This document shows, piece by piece, positions 19,324 through 26,767 of a stretch of DNA of 64,000 bases. The stretch is taken from positions 190,664 through 254,663 of the forward strand of contig NZ_JAJTBG010000007.1 in the NCBI RefSeq assembly GCF_021287045.1. Reading direction: 5' to 3'. The notes beneath the pieces were generated by a model. That model ran no database searches. It was given only the letters and a program-made list of their open reading frames with translations, and was not told the origin of the DNA. The position numbers and the translations under genes are program-made. Position 1 is the stretch's first letter, and each line of letters begins with the position of its first letter. The stretch comes from Oryzomicrobium sp. (GTDB taxonomy: Bacteria > Pseudomonadota > Gammaproteobacteria > Burkholderiales > Rhodocyclaceae).

Positions 19324-20729
19324 GCGTCGCTCCCGGGGCGCCGGGCGGTTTCCGCCTGGGCCTGGAGGGCGCGCAGGGCATCCCGGGGCAGCTTGCCGGT
19401 GGCGTTGCGCGGCAGGGCGGCCACGAACACCAGGGGGCGGGGCAGGAAGACCGGGTCCACCCGTTCGCGCAGGGCCTGGAGGACGGCGGCAGCGGTGAGC
19501 CCCGGGGCGACGACGAAGGCGGTGAGGCGGGTGACCCCGTCCGCGGCCTCCTCGTCGGGCATCAGGAAGGCGCCGTCTGTCACGCCGGGCACGGCGGTGA
19601 GCTGGTGGTTGAGGTAGGCCAGGGAGGTGCGCTTGCCGGCGATGTTGATCAGGTCGGCGCTGCGTCCGAGCAGGATGAAGTTCTCGCCGTCCTGCAGATC
19701 CAGGATGTCGCCCAGGGGCACCGGCTGGTCCAGGTGCAGGCCGGTGGCGAAGAAGCGGGAGGGTTCCTCCGGGTCGTCGCCGGCCTCGGCGCGGATGGAC
19801 ACGCCGGGGAAGGTCTTCCAGGCCGCGCCGGCGGTGGTGCGCCGGGTGGCGATCTGGCCGGTCTCGGTGCTGCCGTAGATTTCCATGAGGGGGGCGCCGA
19901 AGCGTTCCTCGGCTTCCCGGGCCAGTTGCTGGGAGAGGGGCGCGGTGGCCGACAGCAGTAGGTCGGCGGGGGGCACGCTGTCGGCTTCGGCCAGCAGGGA
20001 GCGCAGGTGGAAGGGGGTGGTGACCAGCATCCGGGGCCGGGGCACGGCAGCGAGGGCGGCGGCGATGTCGGCCGGATAGAAGGGCCGGCCGCCGTGGAGG
20101 GCGCCGCCGGATTGCAGCACCAGCAGCACGGTGGATTCGAAGCCGTACATGTGCTGCGGCGGGACGGTGCCGACGATGGCGGGGGGCTGGCCGCCAAAGG
20201 CGCTGGCCAAGTGGCGGGCCTCGGCCCGGGCATTGCGCACCAGGTTGCCCCAGTGCTTGGCGTGGGGCACCGGGGCGCCGGTGGAGCCGGAGGTGAACAC
20301 GTAGGCAACGCAGCGCCCGTCGGGGATGCGGGGCACCGGCACGTCGGGAAGATTGCCTGTTTCGCCTGCCTCGGCCGAGGCTTCCGGATAGTGGCAGGTC
20401 GGTAGGTCGATGGCGCTGTCGGCCTGGTCGGTGAGGCAGAACACGTCCGGGGCGAAATCGCGCATGCGCCGCACCGTTTCCGGCGTGTGGGTGGATGGCA
20501 GCAGGCTGATCCGGTCGCTGACGATGGCCGCCGCCAGGGTTACGGTGAAGCGGTAGCGGTCGGCGCAGGTGTTGAGGACGTAGCCGCCCGCGGGCATGGC
20601 GGCGGCCACCCGGGCCACGTCGGCAAGGAATTCCCGGACCGGAACGGCGCGCAGGATGCCCGGGGCGGTTTCCCGGTAAGCGATGGTGGCAGCGGGGGAG
20701 ACGTGGGCGACGAGAGGCGAGGAATCCAT
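19320..20729 (-). CDS. AMP-dependent acyl ligase that probably activates the aryl starter
   Basis: A 469-residue member of the ANL adenylating superfamily. The phosphate-binding loop is FTSGSTGAPVPHAK, followed by MEIYGSTETG and the late ATGKLPRDAL with the catalytic lysine. In aryl-polyene clusters this enzyme loads a hydroxybenzoate-type acid on a carrier protein. No tyrosine/histidine ammonia-lyase or chorismate lyase gene is in the operon, so the starter acid must come from elsewhere. It lies 22 bases after the membrane protein gene. Confidence 0.85.
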   Translation of the reverse strand: MDSSPLVAHVSPAATIAYRETAPGILRAVPVREFLADVARVAAAMPAGGYVLNTCADRYRFTVTLAAAIVSDRISLLPSTHTPETVRRMRDFAPDVFCLTDQADSAIDLPTCHYPEASAEAGETGNLPDVPVPRIPDGRCVAYVFTSGSTGAPVPHAKHWGNLVRNARAEARHLASAFGGQPPAIVGTVPPQHMYGFESTVLLVLQSGGALHGGRPFYPADIAAALAAVPRPRMLVTTPFHLRSLLAEADSVPPADLLLSATAPLSQQLAREAEERFGAPLMEIYGSTETGQIATRRTTAGAAWKTFPGVSIRAEAGDDPEEPSRFFATGLHLDQPVPLGDILDLQDGENFILLGRSADLINIAGKRTSLAYLNHQLTAVPGVTDGAFLMPDEEAADGVTRLTAFVVAPGLTAAAVLQALRERVDPVFLPRPLVFVAALPRNATGKLPRDALRALQAQAETARRPGSDA

Positions 20730-20751
20730 GACGACCAGGCGGGCGGTGGCC

Positions 20752-21474
20752 CTAGGAGCGGGGTTGGGGCGGCGCAGCCGGTGCTGCCCCCTCGCGGGAG
20801 GAGCGCAGGTAGGCGCGCACGCCGTCGAGGATGCTGCCTTCGTGGCGCATCCAGGGCATCTTGATCAGGCGCACGGCGTATTCGGCCACGAACATGGCGG
20901 CTACCAGGGGAAAGGCCAGCAGGTTGGCGAACACGGACCAGGTTTCCCGGGGGGCGAAGCCGAAGAGGAGCAGGGAAATGGCGGCGACGGTGGCGAAGAA
21001 GGTGGTCCACGCCACGGTCACCTGGCGGCTGTAGCGCAGCATCTGCGCCGACAGGGGGCCGTGAACCATGATGGCGAAGGTGGTGCACAGGGGCGTGCGG
21101 CCCGGCAGCAGGGTGCGGCCGAAGAAGACGCCGAGCAGTACGTTGCTGACCACGTGGTCGGCCAGGTAGACCCAGCTGAAGTGGGCTTCGAGCAGCGCGC
21201 GCTGCCAGGCCAGCAATCCCAGGACGGCGGCCAGGGCCGCCAGCCAGAGAGTGCGCCTGGGGGATCGCCAGGCCACGGCCAGGGCGATCAGGGTGGCCGG
21301 GGCCACGGCCACCAGGGCGCCGACCAGGGTGAGGGGCACTGGCTGGCCTTGGGCGGAAACGGCCGCGGCCTGGTGGGCCGTGGTGTAGTGCGCCAGGAGC
21401 GGGTAGCTCGCGGCCAGGCCCGCCAGGAGCACCCAGCGGCCGGTCCGGAGCAGGCGCGCCAGCAGGGGCATCAC
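20752..21474 (-). CDS. COG4648-type integral membrane protein of the APE cluster
   Basis: A 240-residue protein with about six hydrophobic segments, and HFSWVYLADHVVSN in the middle as the most conserved-looking polar stretch. Proteins of this size and character, labelled COG4648 membrane proteins, recur in aryl-polyene clusters between the carrier protein and ligase genes, as here. The molecular role is not known. It overlaps the carrier protein gene by four bases. The assignment rests on membrane topology and position more than on motifs. Confidence 0.7.
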   Translation of the reverse strand: MMPLLARLLRTGRWVLLAGLAASYPLLAHYTTAHQAAAVSAQGQPVPLTLVGALVAVAPATLIALAVAWRSPRRTLWLAALAAVLGLLAWQRALLEAHFSWVYLADHVVSNVLLGVFFGRTLLPGRTPLCTTFAIMVHGPLSAQMLRYSRQVTVAWTTFFATVAAISLLLFGFAPRETWSVFANLLAFPLVAAMFVAEYAVRLIKMPWMRHEGSILDGVRAYLRSSREGAAPAAPPQPRS

Positions 21475-21752
21475 TTGGTGCGGTTGGCGGCGATGTGCCG
21501 GGTCAGGCTTTCCAGGGAGCGGAAGATGCGCACGTTGTCTTCGTTGTCGGCGCGCAGCTGGAAGCCGTAACGCTTGGACACCACCAGGGCGACTTCGAGG
21601 ATGTCGATGGAGTCCAGGCCCAGGCCTTCGCCGTAGAGGGAGTCGGCGGGGGCGATGTCGGTGGGGGCGACGTCGAGGTTGAGGGCGGAGACGATCAGTT
21701 CGGCGACTTCCTGCTGGAGGGCCGGATCGATGGGAGTGGCGTTTTCAGACAT
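21471..21752 (-). CDS. Acyl carrier protein 2 of the APE cluster
   Basis: A 93-residue acyl carrier protein. The phosphopantetheine attachment site is GLGLDSIDILEV with S48. It is expected to hold either the aryl starter or the growing polyene. No phosphopantetheinyl transferase gene is in the cluster, so the housekeeping enzyme must modify it. A 121-base gap with a GC hairpin separates it from the ketosynthase gene upstream, and it overlaps the membrane protein gene downstream by four bases. Confidence 0.92.
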   Translation of the reverse strand: MSENATPIDPALQQEVAELIVSALNLDVAPTDIAPADSLYGEGLGLDSIDILEVALVVSKRYGFQLRADNEDNVRIFRSLESLTRHIAANRTK

Positions 21753-21799
21753 GACCGTGATTACCTGAGGTGTGTGGACGTGCTGTTTTTATGGGGTTT

Positions 21800-21822
21800 C
21801 CGCCCGGCCTGGGGCCGGGCGG
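21800..21822 (-). repeat. 10-bp GC hairpin between ketosynthase and acyl carrier protein genes
   Basis: CCGCCCGGCC (21800-21809) and GGCCGGGCGG (21813-21822) can form a ten-pair stem with a three-base loop. No T-run follows on the transcribed strand, so full termination is not expected. It may tune mRNA stability between the first two genes and the rest of the operon. Confidence 0.6.
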
Positions 21823-21873
21823 GTGAGCGGTAGGCAGATTTTACCGTGGCGCGCCGGCCCCGGGCGGCCCGGC

Positions 21874-23124
21874 TCAAGCAGTGCGGCGGAAGGCCAGCAC
21901 CGCGTTGGTGCCGCCGAAGGCGAACGAGTTCGACAGCGCCGCTTCGGCCGTGGGTGCCGCGCCTTGGGCGGCCGTGACGTGGCGCACCCCGGCGCAGTCG
22001 GGGTCGATCTCGTCCAGGAAGGCGGTGGGCGGGACGACGTTGCGGGCCAGGGCCAGCGTGGTGACCAGGGCTTCCACCGCGCCGGTGGCGCCCATCAGGT
22101 GGCCGTGCATCGACTTGGTGGCGCTCACCGGCAGATCCGGCGCCAGGGGGCCGAAGACCTCGCGCAGGGCGGCGATCTCGGTGGGGTCCCCTTCCCGGGT
22201 GGCGGTGCCGTGGGCATTGACGTAGCCCACCTGCTCCGGTGTCAGGCCTCCATCCGCCAGGGCGGCGCGGATGGCCCGGACTTGCCCCTCGGCTTCCGGC
22301 TTGACCAGGTGGCTGTGGTCGCTGGTGGTGCCGTAGCCGACCATTTCGGCGTAGATGCGGGCGCCCCGCGCCTGGGCCAGGTCCCAGTCTTCGAGGACCA
22401 GGGCGGCGGCGCCTTCCCCCAGCACCAGGCCGGCCCGGTCGCCGCTGAAGGGGCGGCAGGCCCGGTAGGCGGTGGTTTCGTCGCCGGGGGCGACCACGCG
22501 CAGGGCTTCCCAGGCGCGCACCACGCCGTAGCCCAGGGGGCAGTCGGAGCCGCCGGTGACCATCAGGTCGGCTTCGCCGCGGCGGATGCGGTGGAAGGCT
22601 TCGCCGATGGCCACCGCCGCCGAGGCGCAGGCGATGGTGTAGGTGTGGCAGGGGCCGGGCAACTTGAGCTGGATCGAGATGTGGGAGGCGGCGGCGTTGT
22701 TCATGCCGAGCACCACCGACAGGGGCGATACCCGCTCCCGGCCGAGCATGTAGAGGTCCCGGTAGCCCTGCTCGAAGGTCAGGGTGCCGCCCAGGGCCGT
22801 GCCCCAAGCCACCCCGGCGTTGCGGTGGGGCAGGGCGGCAGCGCTCTTTTCGGGAAAGCCGGCGTTCTGCCAGGCGGCGAAGGCGGCAGTGGCCCCCAGC
22901 TGGGAGCAGCGGTCCATGGTGTGGGCCAGGCCGCGGCCCAGTTCGGCGCCGCCGTCGAAGCCGGCGCAGTGCACGGCCGGCAGGGCGAAGGGGCGGGGGA
23001 TGTCGGTGCTGTAGAGGCGGATGGCGGATTCGCCCCGGGCAAGCCGGGCGAAGTAGTCATCCAGGTCGGTGCCGAAAGGGGAGACGATGCCCAGTCCGGT
23101 GACGGCGACGCGGCGCTGGCCCAT
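21874..23124 (-). CDS. Beta-ketoacyl-ACP synthase, second KS of the APE cluster (FabF-like)
   Basis: A 416-residue ketosynthase. The triad is C166 in TIACASAAVA, H305 in NAHGTATREGDP and H342 in KSMHGHLMG. It is the promoter-proximal ketosynthase and probably makes the first condensation on the aryl starter or supports elongation (the role described for ApeR-type enzymes). It starts three bases after the first carrier protein gene. Sequence cannot fix the division of labour with the KS at 11293. Confidence 0.9.
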   Translation of the reverse strand: MGQRRVAVTGLGIVSPFGTDLDDYFARLARGESAIRLYSTDIPRPFALPAVHCAGFDGGAELGRGLAHTMDRCSQLGATAAFAAWQNAGFPEKSAAALPHRNAGVAWGTALGGTLTFEQGYRDLYMLGRERVSPLSVVLGMNNAAASHISIQLKLPGPCHTYTIACASAAVAIGEAFHRIRRGEADLMVTGGSDCPLGYGVVRAWEALRVVAPGDETTAYRACRPFSGDRAGLVLGEGAAALVLEDWDLAQARGARIYAEMVGYGTTSDHSHLVKPEAEGQVRAIRAALADGGLTPEQVGYVNAHGTATREGDPTEIAALREVFGPLAPDLPVSATKSMHGHLMGATGAVEALVTTLALARNVVPPTAFLDEIDPDCAGVRHVTAAQGAAPTAEAALSNSFAFGGTNAVLAFRRTA

Positions 23125-23127
23125 CGG

Positions 23128-23376
23128 TCAGGCGCCCGCTGCGGGCTCGGCGGTGGCGTACTTGTCGAAGATCTCGACCAACTCGCCCACGGTCTTGGGG
23201 TTCGGCGTGTCGGTGGGGAGCTTGATGCCGTGGTGGTCTTCGAAGTCGAACATGAGGTCGAGCAGCATCAGGGAATCTACCCCGATTTCCTGCAGCACGG
23301 CGTCGGCGGTGATCTGCTCCAGCGGCGTGCCGGCCTTGTCGTGGATGAAGTCGCGGATGAGATTGAGCGTGTCCAT
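23128..23376 (-). CDS. Acyl carrier protein 1, first gene of the APE operon
   Basis: An 82-residue acyl carrier protein with the attachment serine S35 in EIGVDSLMLLD. The start at 23376 has the ribosome binding site AGGGG six bases upstream. That site lies in an 8-bp inverted repeat (23380-23405) that could mask it. It is the first gene after the putative promoter at 23403-23431 and three bases from the ketosynthase gene. Confidence 0.92.
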   Translation of the reverse strand: MDTLNLIRDFIHDKAGTPLEQITADAVLQEIGVDSLMLLDLMFDFEDHHGIKLPTDTPNPKTVGELVEIFDKYATAEPAAGA

Positions 23377-23379
23377 GAG

Positions 23380-23405
23380 AATCCCCTGTGAGTTTTGAGG
23401 GGATT
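23380..23405 (-). repeat. Inverted repeat overlapping the APE -10 box and ribosome binding site
   Basis: On the minus strand AATCCCCT and AGGGGATT form a perfect 8-bp inverted repeat with a 10-base spacer. The right half contains the AGGGG ribosome binding site of the first carrier protein gene. The left half touches the predicted -10 element. Confidence 0.6.
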
Positions 23406-23431
23406 TTAGCGAATCGCCCGACGTCTGTCGC
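23403..23431 (-). promoter_or_regulatory. Candidate sigma-70 promoter of the APE operon
   Basis: On the minus strand GCGACA (-35, 23426-23431) and TAAAAT (-10, 23403-23408) are 17 bases apart, with an A/T-rich stretch upstream. Transcription would begin near 23396, about 20 bases before the first start codon. The -35 matches four of six consensus positions. Confidence 0.45.
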
Positions 23432-23551
23432 CGAAACGGGGGATTCTTATGGAATATTTTTCCGCGCTCGGCCGAAAGGGCCTGGGGTGTCGGGGTGCCG
23501 ACTGGTGAAAACATGGTGTTTTCGTGCGAATGGCGAAGAATTGCCACAAAA

Positions 23552-23585
23552 GAAAAAAGCCAGATGTCGAAACATCTGGATTTTT
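23552..23585. terminator. Intrinsic terminator after tRNA-Arg
   Basis: CCAGATGT (23560-23567), loop CGAA, ACATCTGG (23572-23579), with six A on the left and five T on the right. For the minus-strand tRNA genes it ends in a run of T and sits 9 bases beyond the tRNA-Arg 3' end. Confidence 0.9.
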
Positions 23586-23593
23586 GGTATTGC

Positions 23594-23670
23594 TGGCGCG
23601 CCCGGAGCGATTCGAACGCCCGACCCCTTGGTTCGTAGCCAAGTACTCTATCCAACTGAGCTACGGGCGC
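23594..23670 (-). tRNA. tRNA-Arg(ACG)
   Basis: 77 nt on the minus strand. Acceptor stem GCGCCCG/CGGGCGC, D-arm TAGCTCAGTTGGATAGAG, anticodon stem CTTGG/CCAAG with loop CTACGAA (anticodon ACG), T-loop GTTCGAATC, discriminator G and encoded CCA (23594-23596). The ACG anticodon is normally deaminated to ICG by TadA to read CGN codons. Confidence 0.97.
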
Positions 23671-23686
23671 GCACTTGAGAAAACGA

Positions 23687-23715
23687 ATTATATGTGTCGT
23701 TTTCGACTTTGCCAA
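23687..23715 (-). promoter_or_regulatory. Promoter of tRNA-Arg(ACG)
   Basis: TTGGCA (23710-23715) and TATAAT (23687-23692) with a 17-base spacer on the minus strand, 17 bases before the tRNA 5' end. Near-consensus sigma-70 promoter. Confidence 0.8.
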
Positions 23716-23747
23716 GCGTTTTCTGAAGTTTTCATCAAAAAATCGTT

Positions 23748-23841
23748 TGGCGGAGACGGAGGGATTCGAACCCTCGATACGAGTTTTAGCCCGTATGCTC
23801 CCTTAGCAGGGGAGTGCCTTCGACCTCTCGGCCACGTCTCC
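23748..23841 (-). tRNA. tRNA-Ser(GCT)
   Basis: 94 nt class II tRNA with a long variable arm. Acceptor GGAGACG/CGTCTCC, anticodon stem CTCCC/GGGAG around loop CTGCTAA (anticodon GCT, reads AGC/AGT), T-loop GTTCGAATC, discriminator G and encoded CCA. Confidence 0.97.
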
Positions 23842-23881
23842 AAGACAGGAGCGGGAAGCTCTTGCCTTTTGCGAGGGGCGG

Positions 23882-23910
23882 ATAATAGCGTCTTACCAGC
23901 TCCCGGTCAA
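23882..23910 (-). promoter_or_regulatory. Promoter of tRNA-Ser(GCT)
   Basis: TTGACC (23905-23910) and TATTAT (23882-23887) with a 17-base spacer on the minus strand, about 40 bases before the tRNA 5' end. Confidence 0.8.
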
Positions 23911-23935
23911 ATCAACTGCGATTGCTGCTGCGGCC

Positions 23936-25168
23936 TTACGCGTTCTGGTCCAGGCCGAAGGTGCGGTGAAGGATGCGCACGGCCAGTTCCAGGTACTTTT
24001 CGTCGACCACGACGGAAATCTTGATCTCGGAGGTGGAAATCATCTGGATGTTGATGCCTTCCTCGGCCAGGGTGCGGAACATCTGGGAGGCCACGCCCGG
24101 GTGGGAGCGCATGCCCACGCCCACGGCGGAGACCTTGCAGATCTTGTTGTCGCCGACGATTTCACGGGCGTTGATGTGAGACTTGACGCCTTCGAGGACG
24201 GCCTTGGCCTTCTCGAATTCGCTGCGGTTGACCGTGAACGAGAAGTCGGTGGTGCCGTCGCGGCCCACGTTCTGGATGATCATGTCCACATCGATGTTGG
24301 CGTCGGCGATGGGGCCCAGGATCTGGTAGGCGATGCCCGGACGGTCGGGGACGCCGAGAACAGTGAGCTTGGCCTCGTCGCGGTTGAAGGCGATGCCGGA
24401 GATGATCGGTTGTTCCATATTGCGGTCTTCCTCAACGGTGATCAGCGTGCCCTCGCTTTGCCCCACTTCCTCAAAGCTGGACAGCACGCGCAGTTTGACT
24501 TTGTACTTGCCGGCGAACTCGACGGAGCGGATCTGCAGGACCTTGGAGCCCAAGGAGGCCATCTCGAGCATCTCCTCGAAGGTGATGCGGTCGAGCTTGC
24601 GGGCTTCCGGGACGATGCGCGGGTCGGTGGTGTACACGCCGTCGACGTCGGTGTAGATCTGGCATTCGTCGGCACGCAGGGCGGCGGCCAGTGCCACGGC
24701 GGTGGTGTCGGAGCCGCCGCGGCCCAGGGTGGTGATGTTGCCGTGCTCGTCCATGCCCTGGAAGCCGGCGACGACCACGACGCGGCCCTGGTTCAGGTCG
24801 CGGCGCATGTTCTCTTCGTCGATGGCGAGGATGCGCGCCTTGGTGTGGGTGCTGTCGGTGAGGATGCGCACCTGGCCGCCGGTGTAGCTGCGGGCGGGGA
24901 TACCTTCGGCTTCGAGGGCCATGGATAGCAGGCCGATGGTCACTTGCTCGCCGGTGGAGATCACCACGTCCATTTCCCGCGGGGCGGGGGAGCCGGTAAT
25001 TTCCTTGGTCAGGCCGATCAGGCGGTTGGTCTCGCCGCTCATGGCGGAAACCACGATCACCAGGTCGTGCCCCATGGCCCTAAACTTGGCCACCCGTTTG
25101 GCCACGTTCCTGATGCGTTCCGTCGTGCCTACAGACGTGCCGCCATATTTCTGAACTATCAGCGCCAT
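23936..25168 (-). CDS. lysC: Aspartate kinase
   Basis: A 410-residue monofunctional aspartokinase (first step of the lysine, methionine and threonine pathway). The N-terminal kinase domain starts with VQKYGGTSVG, and later contains the nucleotide-site block TLGRGGSDTTAVALAAAL and TDVDGVYTTDP. Two C-terminal ACT domains follow (about residues 265-405), where lysine/threonine feedback acts. An internal start around residue 250 may give a beta subunit as in related enzymes. It sits just upstream of tRNA-Ser(GCT), which has its own promoter. Confidence 0.97.
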   Translation of the reverse strand: MALIVQKYGGTSVGTTERIRNVAKRVAKFRAMGHDLVIVVSAMSGETNRLIGLTKEITGSPAPREMDVVISTGEQVTIGLLSMALEAEGIPARSYTGGQVRILTDSTHTKARILAIDEENMRRDLNQGRVVVVAGFQGMDEHGNITTLGRGGSDTTAVALAAALRADECQIYTDVDGVYTTDPRIVPEARKLDRITFEEMLEMASLGSKVLQIRSVEFAGKYKVKLRVLSSFEEVGQSEGTLITVEEDRNMEQPIISGIAFNRDEAKLTVLGVPDRPGIAYQILGPIADANIDVDMIIQNVGRDGTTDFSFTVNRSEFEKAKAVLEGVKSHINAREIVGDNKICKVSAVGVGMRSHPGVASQMFRTLAEEGINIQMISTSEIKISVVVDEKYLELAVRILHRTFGLDQNA

Positions 25169-25317
25169 CGACTATCCAATAGGTATGTGAAAAACCAGGG
25201 ATTGTAACTCATTGCGCCCCCGGGTTGGCAGATGGTGGCCCACATACCCCTGTTAGGTGTAAGGACTTGGTTTCGATGAAACCCACGCAGGTTGCGGATA
25301 CTACGTATTAATGCTAC

Positions 25318-25345
25318 TTGCAAATTTATGAAATCGGGTTATACT
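25318..25345 (+). promoter_or_regulatory. Sigma-70 promoter of the small HTH gene
   Basis: TTGCAA (25318-25323) and TATACT (25340-25345), 16-base spacer, in an unusually A/T-rich stretch for this window. It leaves a leader of about 105 bases before the ATG at 25457. Confidence 0.65.
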
Positions 25346-25456
25346 TCGTCTATAACTTAAGTCATATGCCTGTTCAGGATAGGACAAGCGGAGCAGGGGG
25401 TAGAAGTGCAGCCACAAGCTGCGGACTTGAGCACCGTGTTTAGAGAGGCTTTCATC

Positions 25457-25762
25457 ATGAGCAACGTCAAGGCGATCGAGAACCTCGATCCTCGTGAGAT
25501 CCGGCGCAAGCTGGGTCTGAATCAACAGCAGTTTTGGTCCAAGATCGGCGTCACCCAGAGTGGCGGTTCCCGGTACGAGAGCGGGCGCAACATGCCCAAA
25601 CCCGTCAAGGAGTTGCTGCGCCTGGTCCATGTCGAGCAGGTCGACATCCAGCGCGTCAAGCGCGAGGACGTCGAAGTGATCGAGTACCTGCGCTGTTTCG
25701 AACCGGACCTGTATAAAAATCTGAAAAAAGCGGCCAAGGCAAAACTCAAAAAGGCCGCCTAA
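25457..25762 (+). CDS. Small XRE-like helix-turn-helix regulator
   Basis: A 101-residue protein. Residues about 12-40 form a helix-turn-helix (REIRRKLGLNQQQFWSKIGV followed by TQSGGSRYESG), close to the XRE/Cro fold, and the C-terminal tail is lysine/alanine rich (KKAAKAKLKKAA). It is probably a DNA-binding regulator; the target is unknown. The ATG at 25457 follows AGAGAGG at a good distance; an upstream in-frame ATG at 25406 is less likely. It has its own promoter and terminator, so it is a one-gene unit in the lysC-queD interval. Confidence 0.8.
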   Translation: MSNVKAIENLDPREIRRKLGLNQQQFWSKIGVTQSGGSRYESGRNMPKPVKELLRLVHVEQVDIQRVKREDVEVIEYLRCFEPDLYKNLKKAAKAKLKKAA

Positions 25763-25806
25763 GCTAGTTCCCCAAAATAAGACACCGTTCCCGCGTCGCG
25801 GGACGA

Positions 25807-25847
25807 GGGCTCAAGGACTGACAGTCACCTTGAGCCCTTTTTCTTTT
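25807..25847 (+). terminator. Intrinsic terminator overlapping the radical SAM gene end
   Basis: GGGCTCAAGG (25807-25816) and CCTTGAGCCC (25828-25837), perfect 10-bp stem, followed by TTTTTCTTTT. It ends the HTH gene transcript. The stem also encodes the last residues and stop codon of the convergent radical SAM gene. Confidence 0.85.
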
Positions 25848-26656
25848 AGGCGCCCCGCCAGGGCGTCGAGGCTGGCGGCGGGCAGGCGTTGCAGGTGGTC
25901 GCCGCCAGGTTGCATCACTTGGCGGGCAATGCCGTAGAGGTGGATGCCTTGGATGCGGTCGGCGACGCCGGCGGCGAAATCCACGTAGGCCTGCAGCTCG
26001 CTTTCTTCAGGCGGTCGGCCGTCCCGGCCGAACACGCAGGTCTGGAGCCAGGTGGGGGCCAGGTCGCAGCAGCGTAACAGGTTGATGCGCTGGTGTTCCG
26101 GGCTGAGATTGACGCCGTTCACGGCGGCGATGCCGGCGGCAGTGGCCCGATCCACCTTGAACCAGACCTCGCCGCCGTAGGAGCCGATGCGGGCGACGCC
26201 GCGTCGGGCGCTCTCGCGGTGCATCAGGCTGCCGTTGGTGATCAGCCGGATAGGCAGATTGGCGCCCCCTTCACCGCGAATGCCCAGGTCGTCGAGCACG
26301 GCGATGACCCGTTCCACCACCTCGGGAAATTCCGGGCTGCTGGTGGGCTCGCCGTTGCCGGAAAAGGCCACGTCGCTGAGGCGGCGGGCGTCTTCGGGCA
26401 CCTCCCGGGCCATGAAGTCGCCGTGCAGTAGGCGTTCGAGAAAGCTGCGCAGTTCCCGTTCCAGCAAGGCCAGGTCCACGGGCGGCGGCCCGCCGCGGGT
26501 GAGGTTGGGGACCTGGCAATAGACGCAGGCCCAGTTGCAGGCGTTGTTGACGTTGAGGTTGATCCCCAGGGAGACGCCCCGGGCGCGCCGCGAGATCACC
26601 GGGTAGACGTAGGTGAGTCCGGCGGTGTCGCGGTCGTGGTCGGTGGGGGTGAGCAT
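25811..26656 (-). CDS. Radical SAM protein of unknown substrate
   Basis: A 281-residue protein with the radical SAM cluster motif C-x3-C-x2-C in NNACNWACVYCQVPN (about residues 39-53). A GNGEPTSSPEF segment corresponds to the SAM-binding GGEP motif, and LITNGSL to a core strand. It resembles the MoaA/NifB-like group, but not QueE, whose cluster motif has a long insertion. No C-terminal extra-cluster cysteine pattern is obvious (C residues near CCDLAP only). It is divergent from queD, 111 bases apart; whether they share a pathway is open. Confidence 0.8.
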   Translation of the reverse strand: MLTPTDHDRDTAGLTYVYPVISRRARGVSLGINLNVNNACNWACVYCQVPNLTRGGPPPVDLALLERELRSFLERLLHGDFMAREVPEDARRLSDVAFSGNGEPTSSPEFPEVVERVIAVLDDLGIRGEGGANLPIRLITNGSLMHRESARRGVARIGSYGGEVWFKVDRATAAGIAAVNGVNLSPEHQRINLLRCCDLAPTWLQTCVFGRDGRPPEESELQAYVDFAAGVADRIQGIHLYGIARQVMQPGGDHLQRLPAASLDALAGRLKEKGLKVTVSP

Positions 26657-26716
26657 GGCGTCGGGCGAGGGAAAGAGGGTAGTGCGGCAGCGGGCCCGCG
26701 GGGCCTGGGAAGCCAA

Positions 26717-26725
26717 TGATATACT
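26717..26725 (+). promoter_or_regulatory. Extended -10 promoter of queD
   Basis: TGATATACT is an extended -10 element (TG at 26717, TATACT at 26720-26725). No good -35 is visible. The start codon is about 35 bases after the expected start of transcription. Confidence 0.45.
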
Positions 26726-26767
26726 CGCTGCCCCGTAACGCCATCACCGGGTTTCCCGTTGCCGTCG

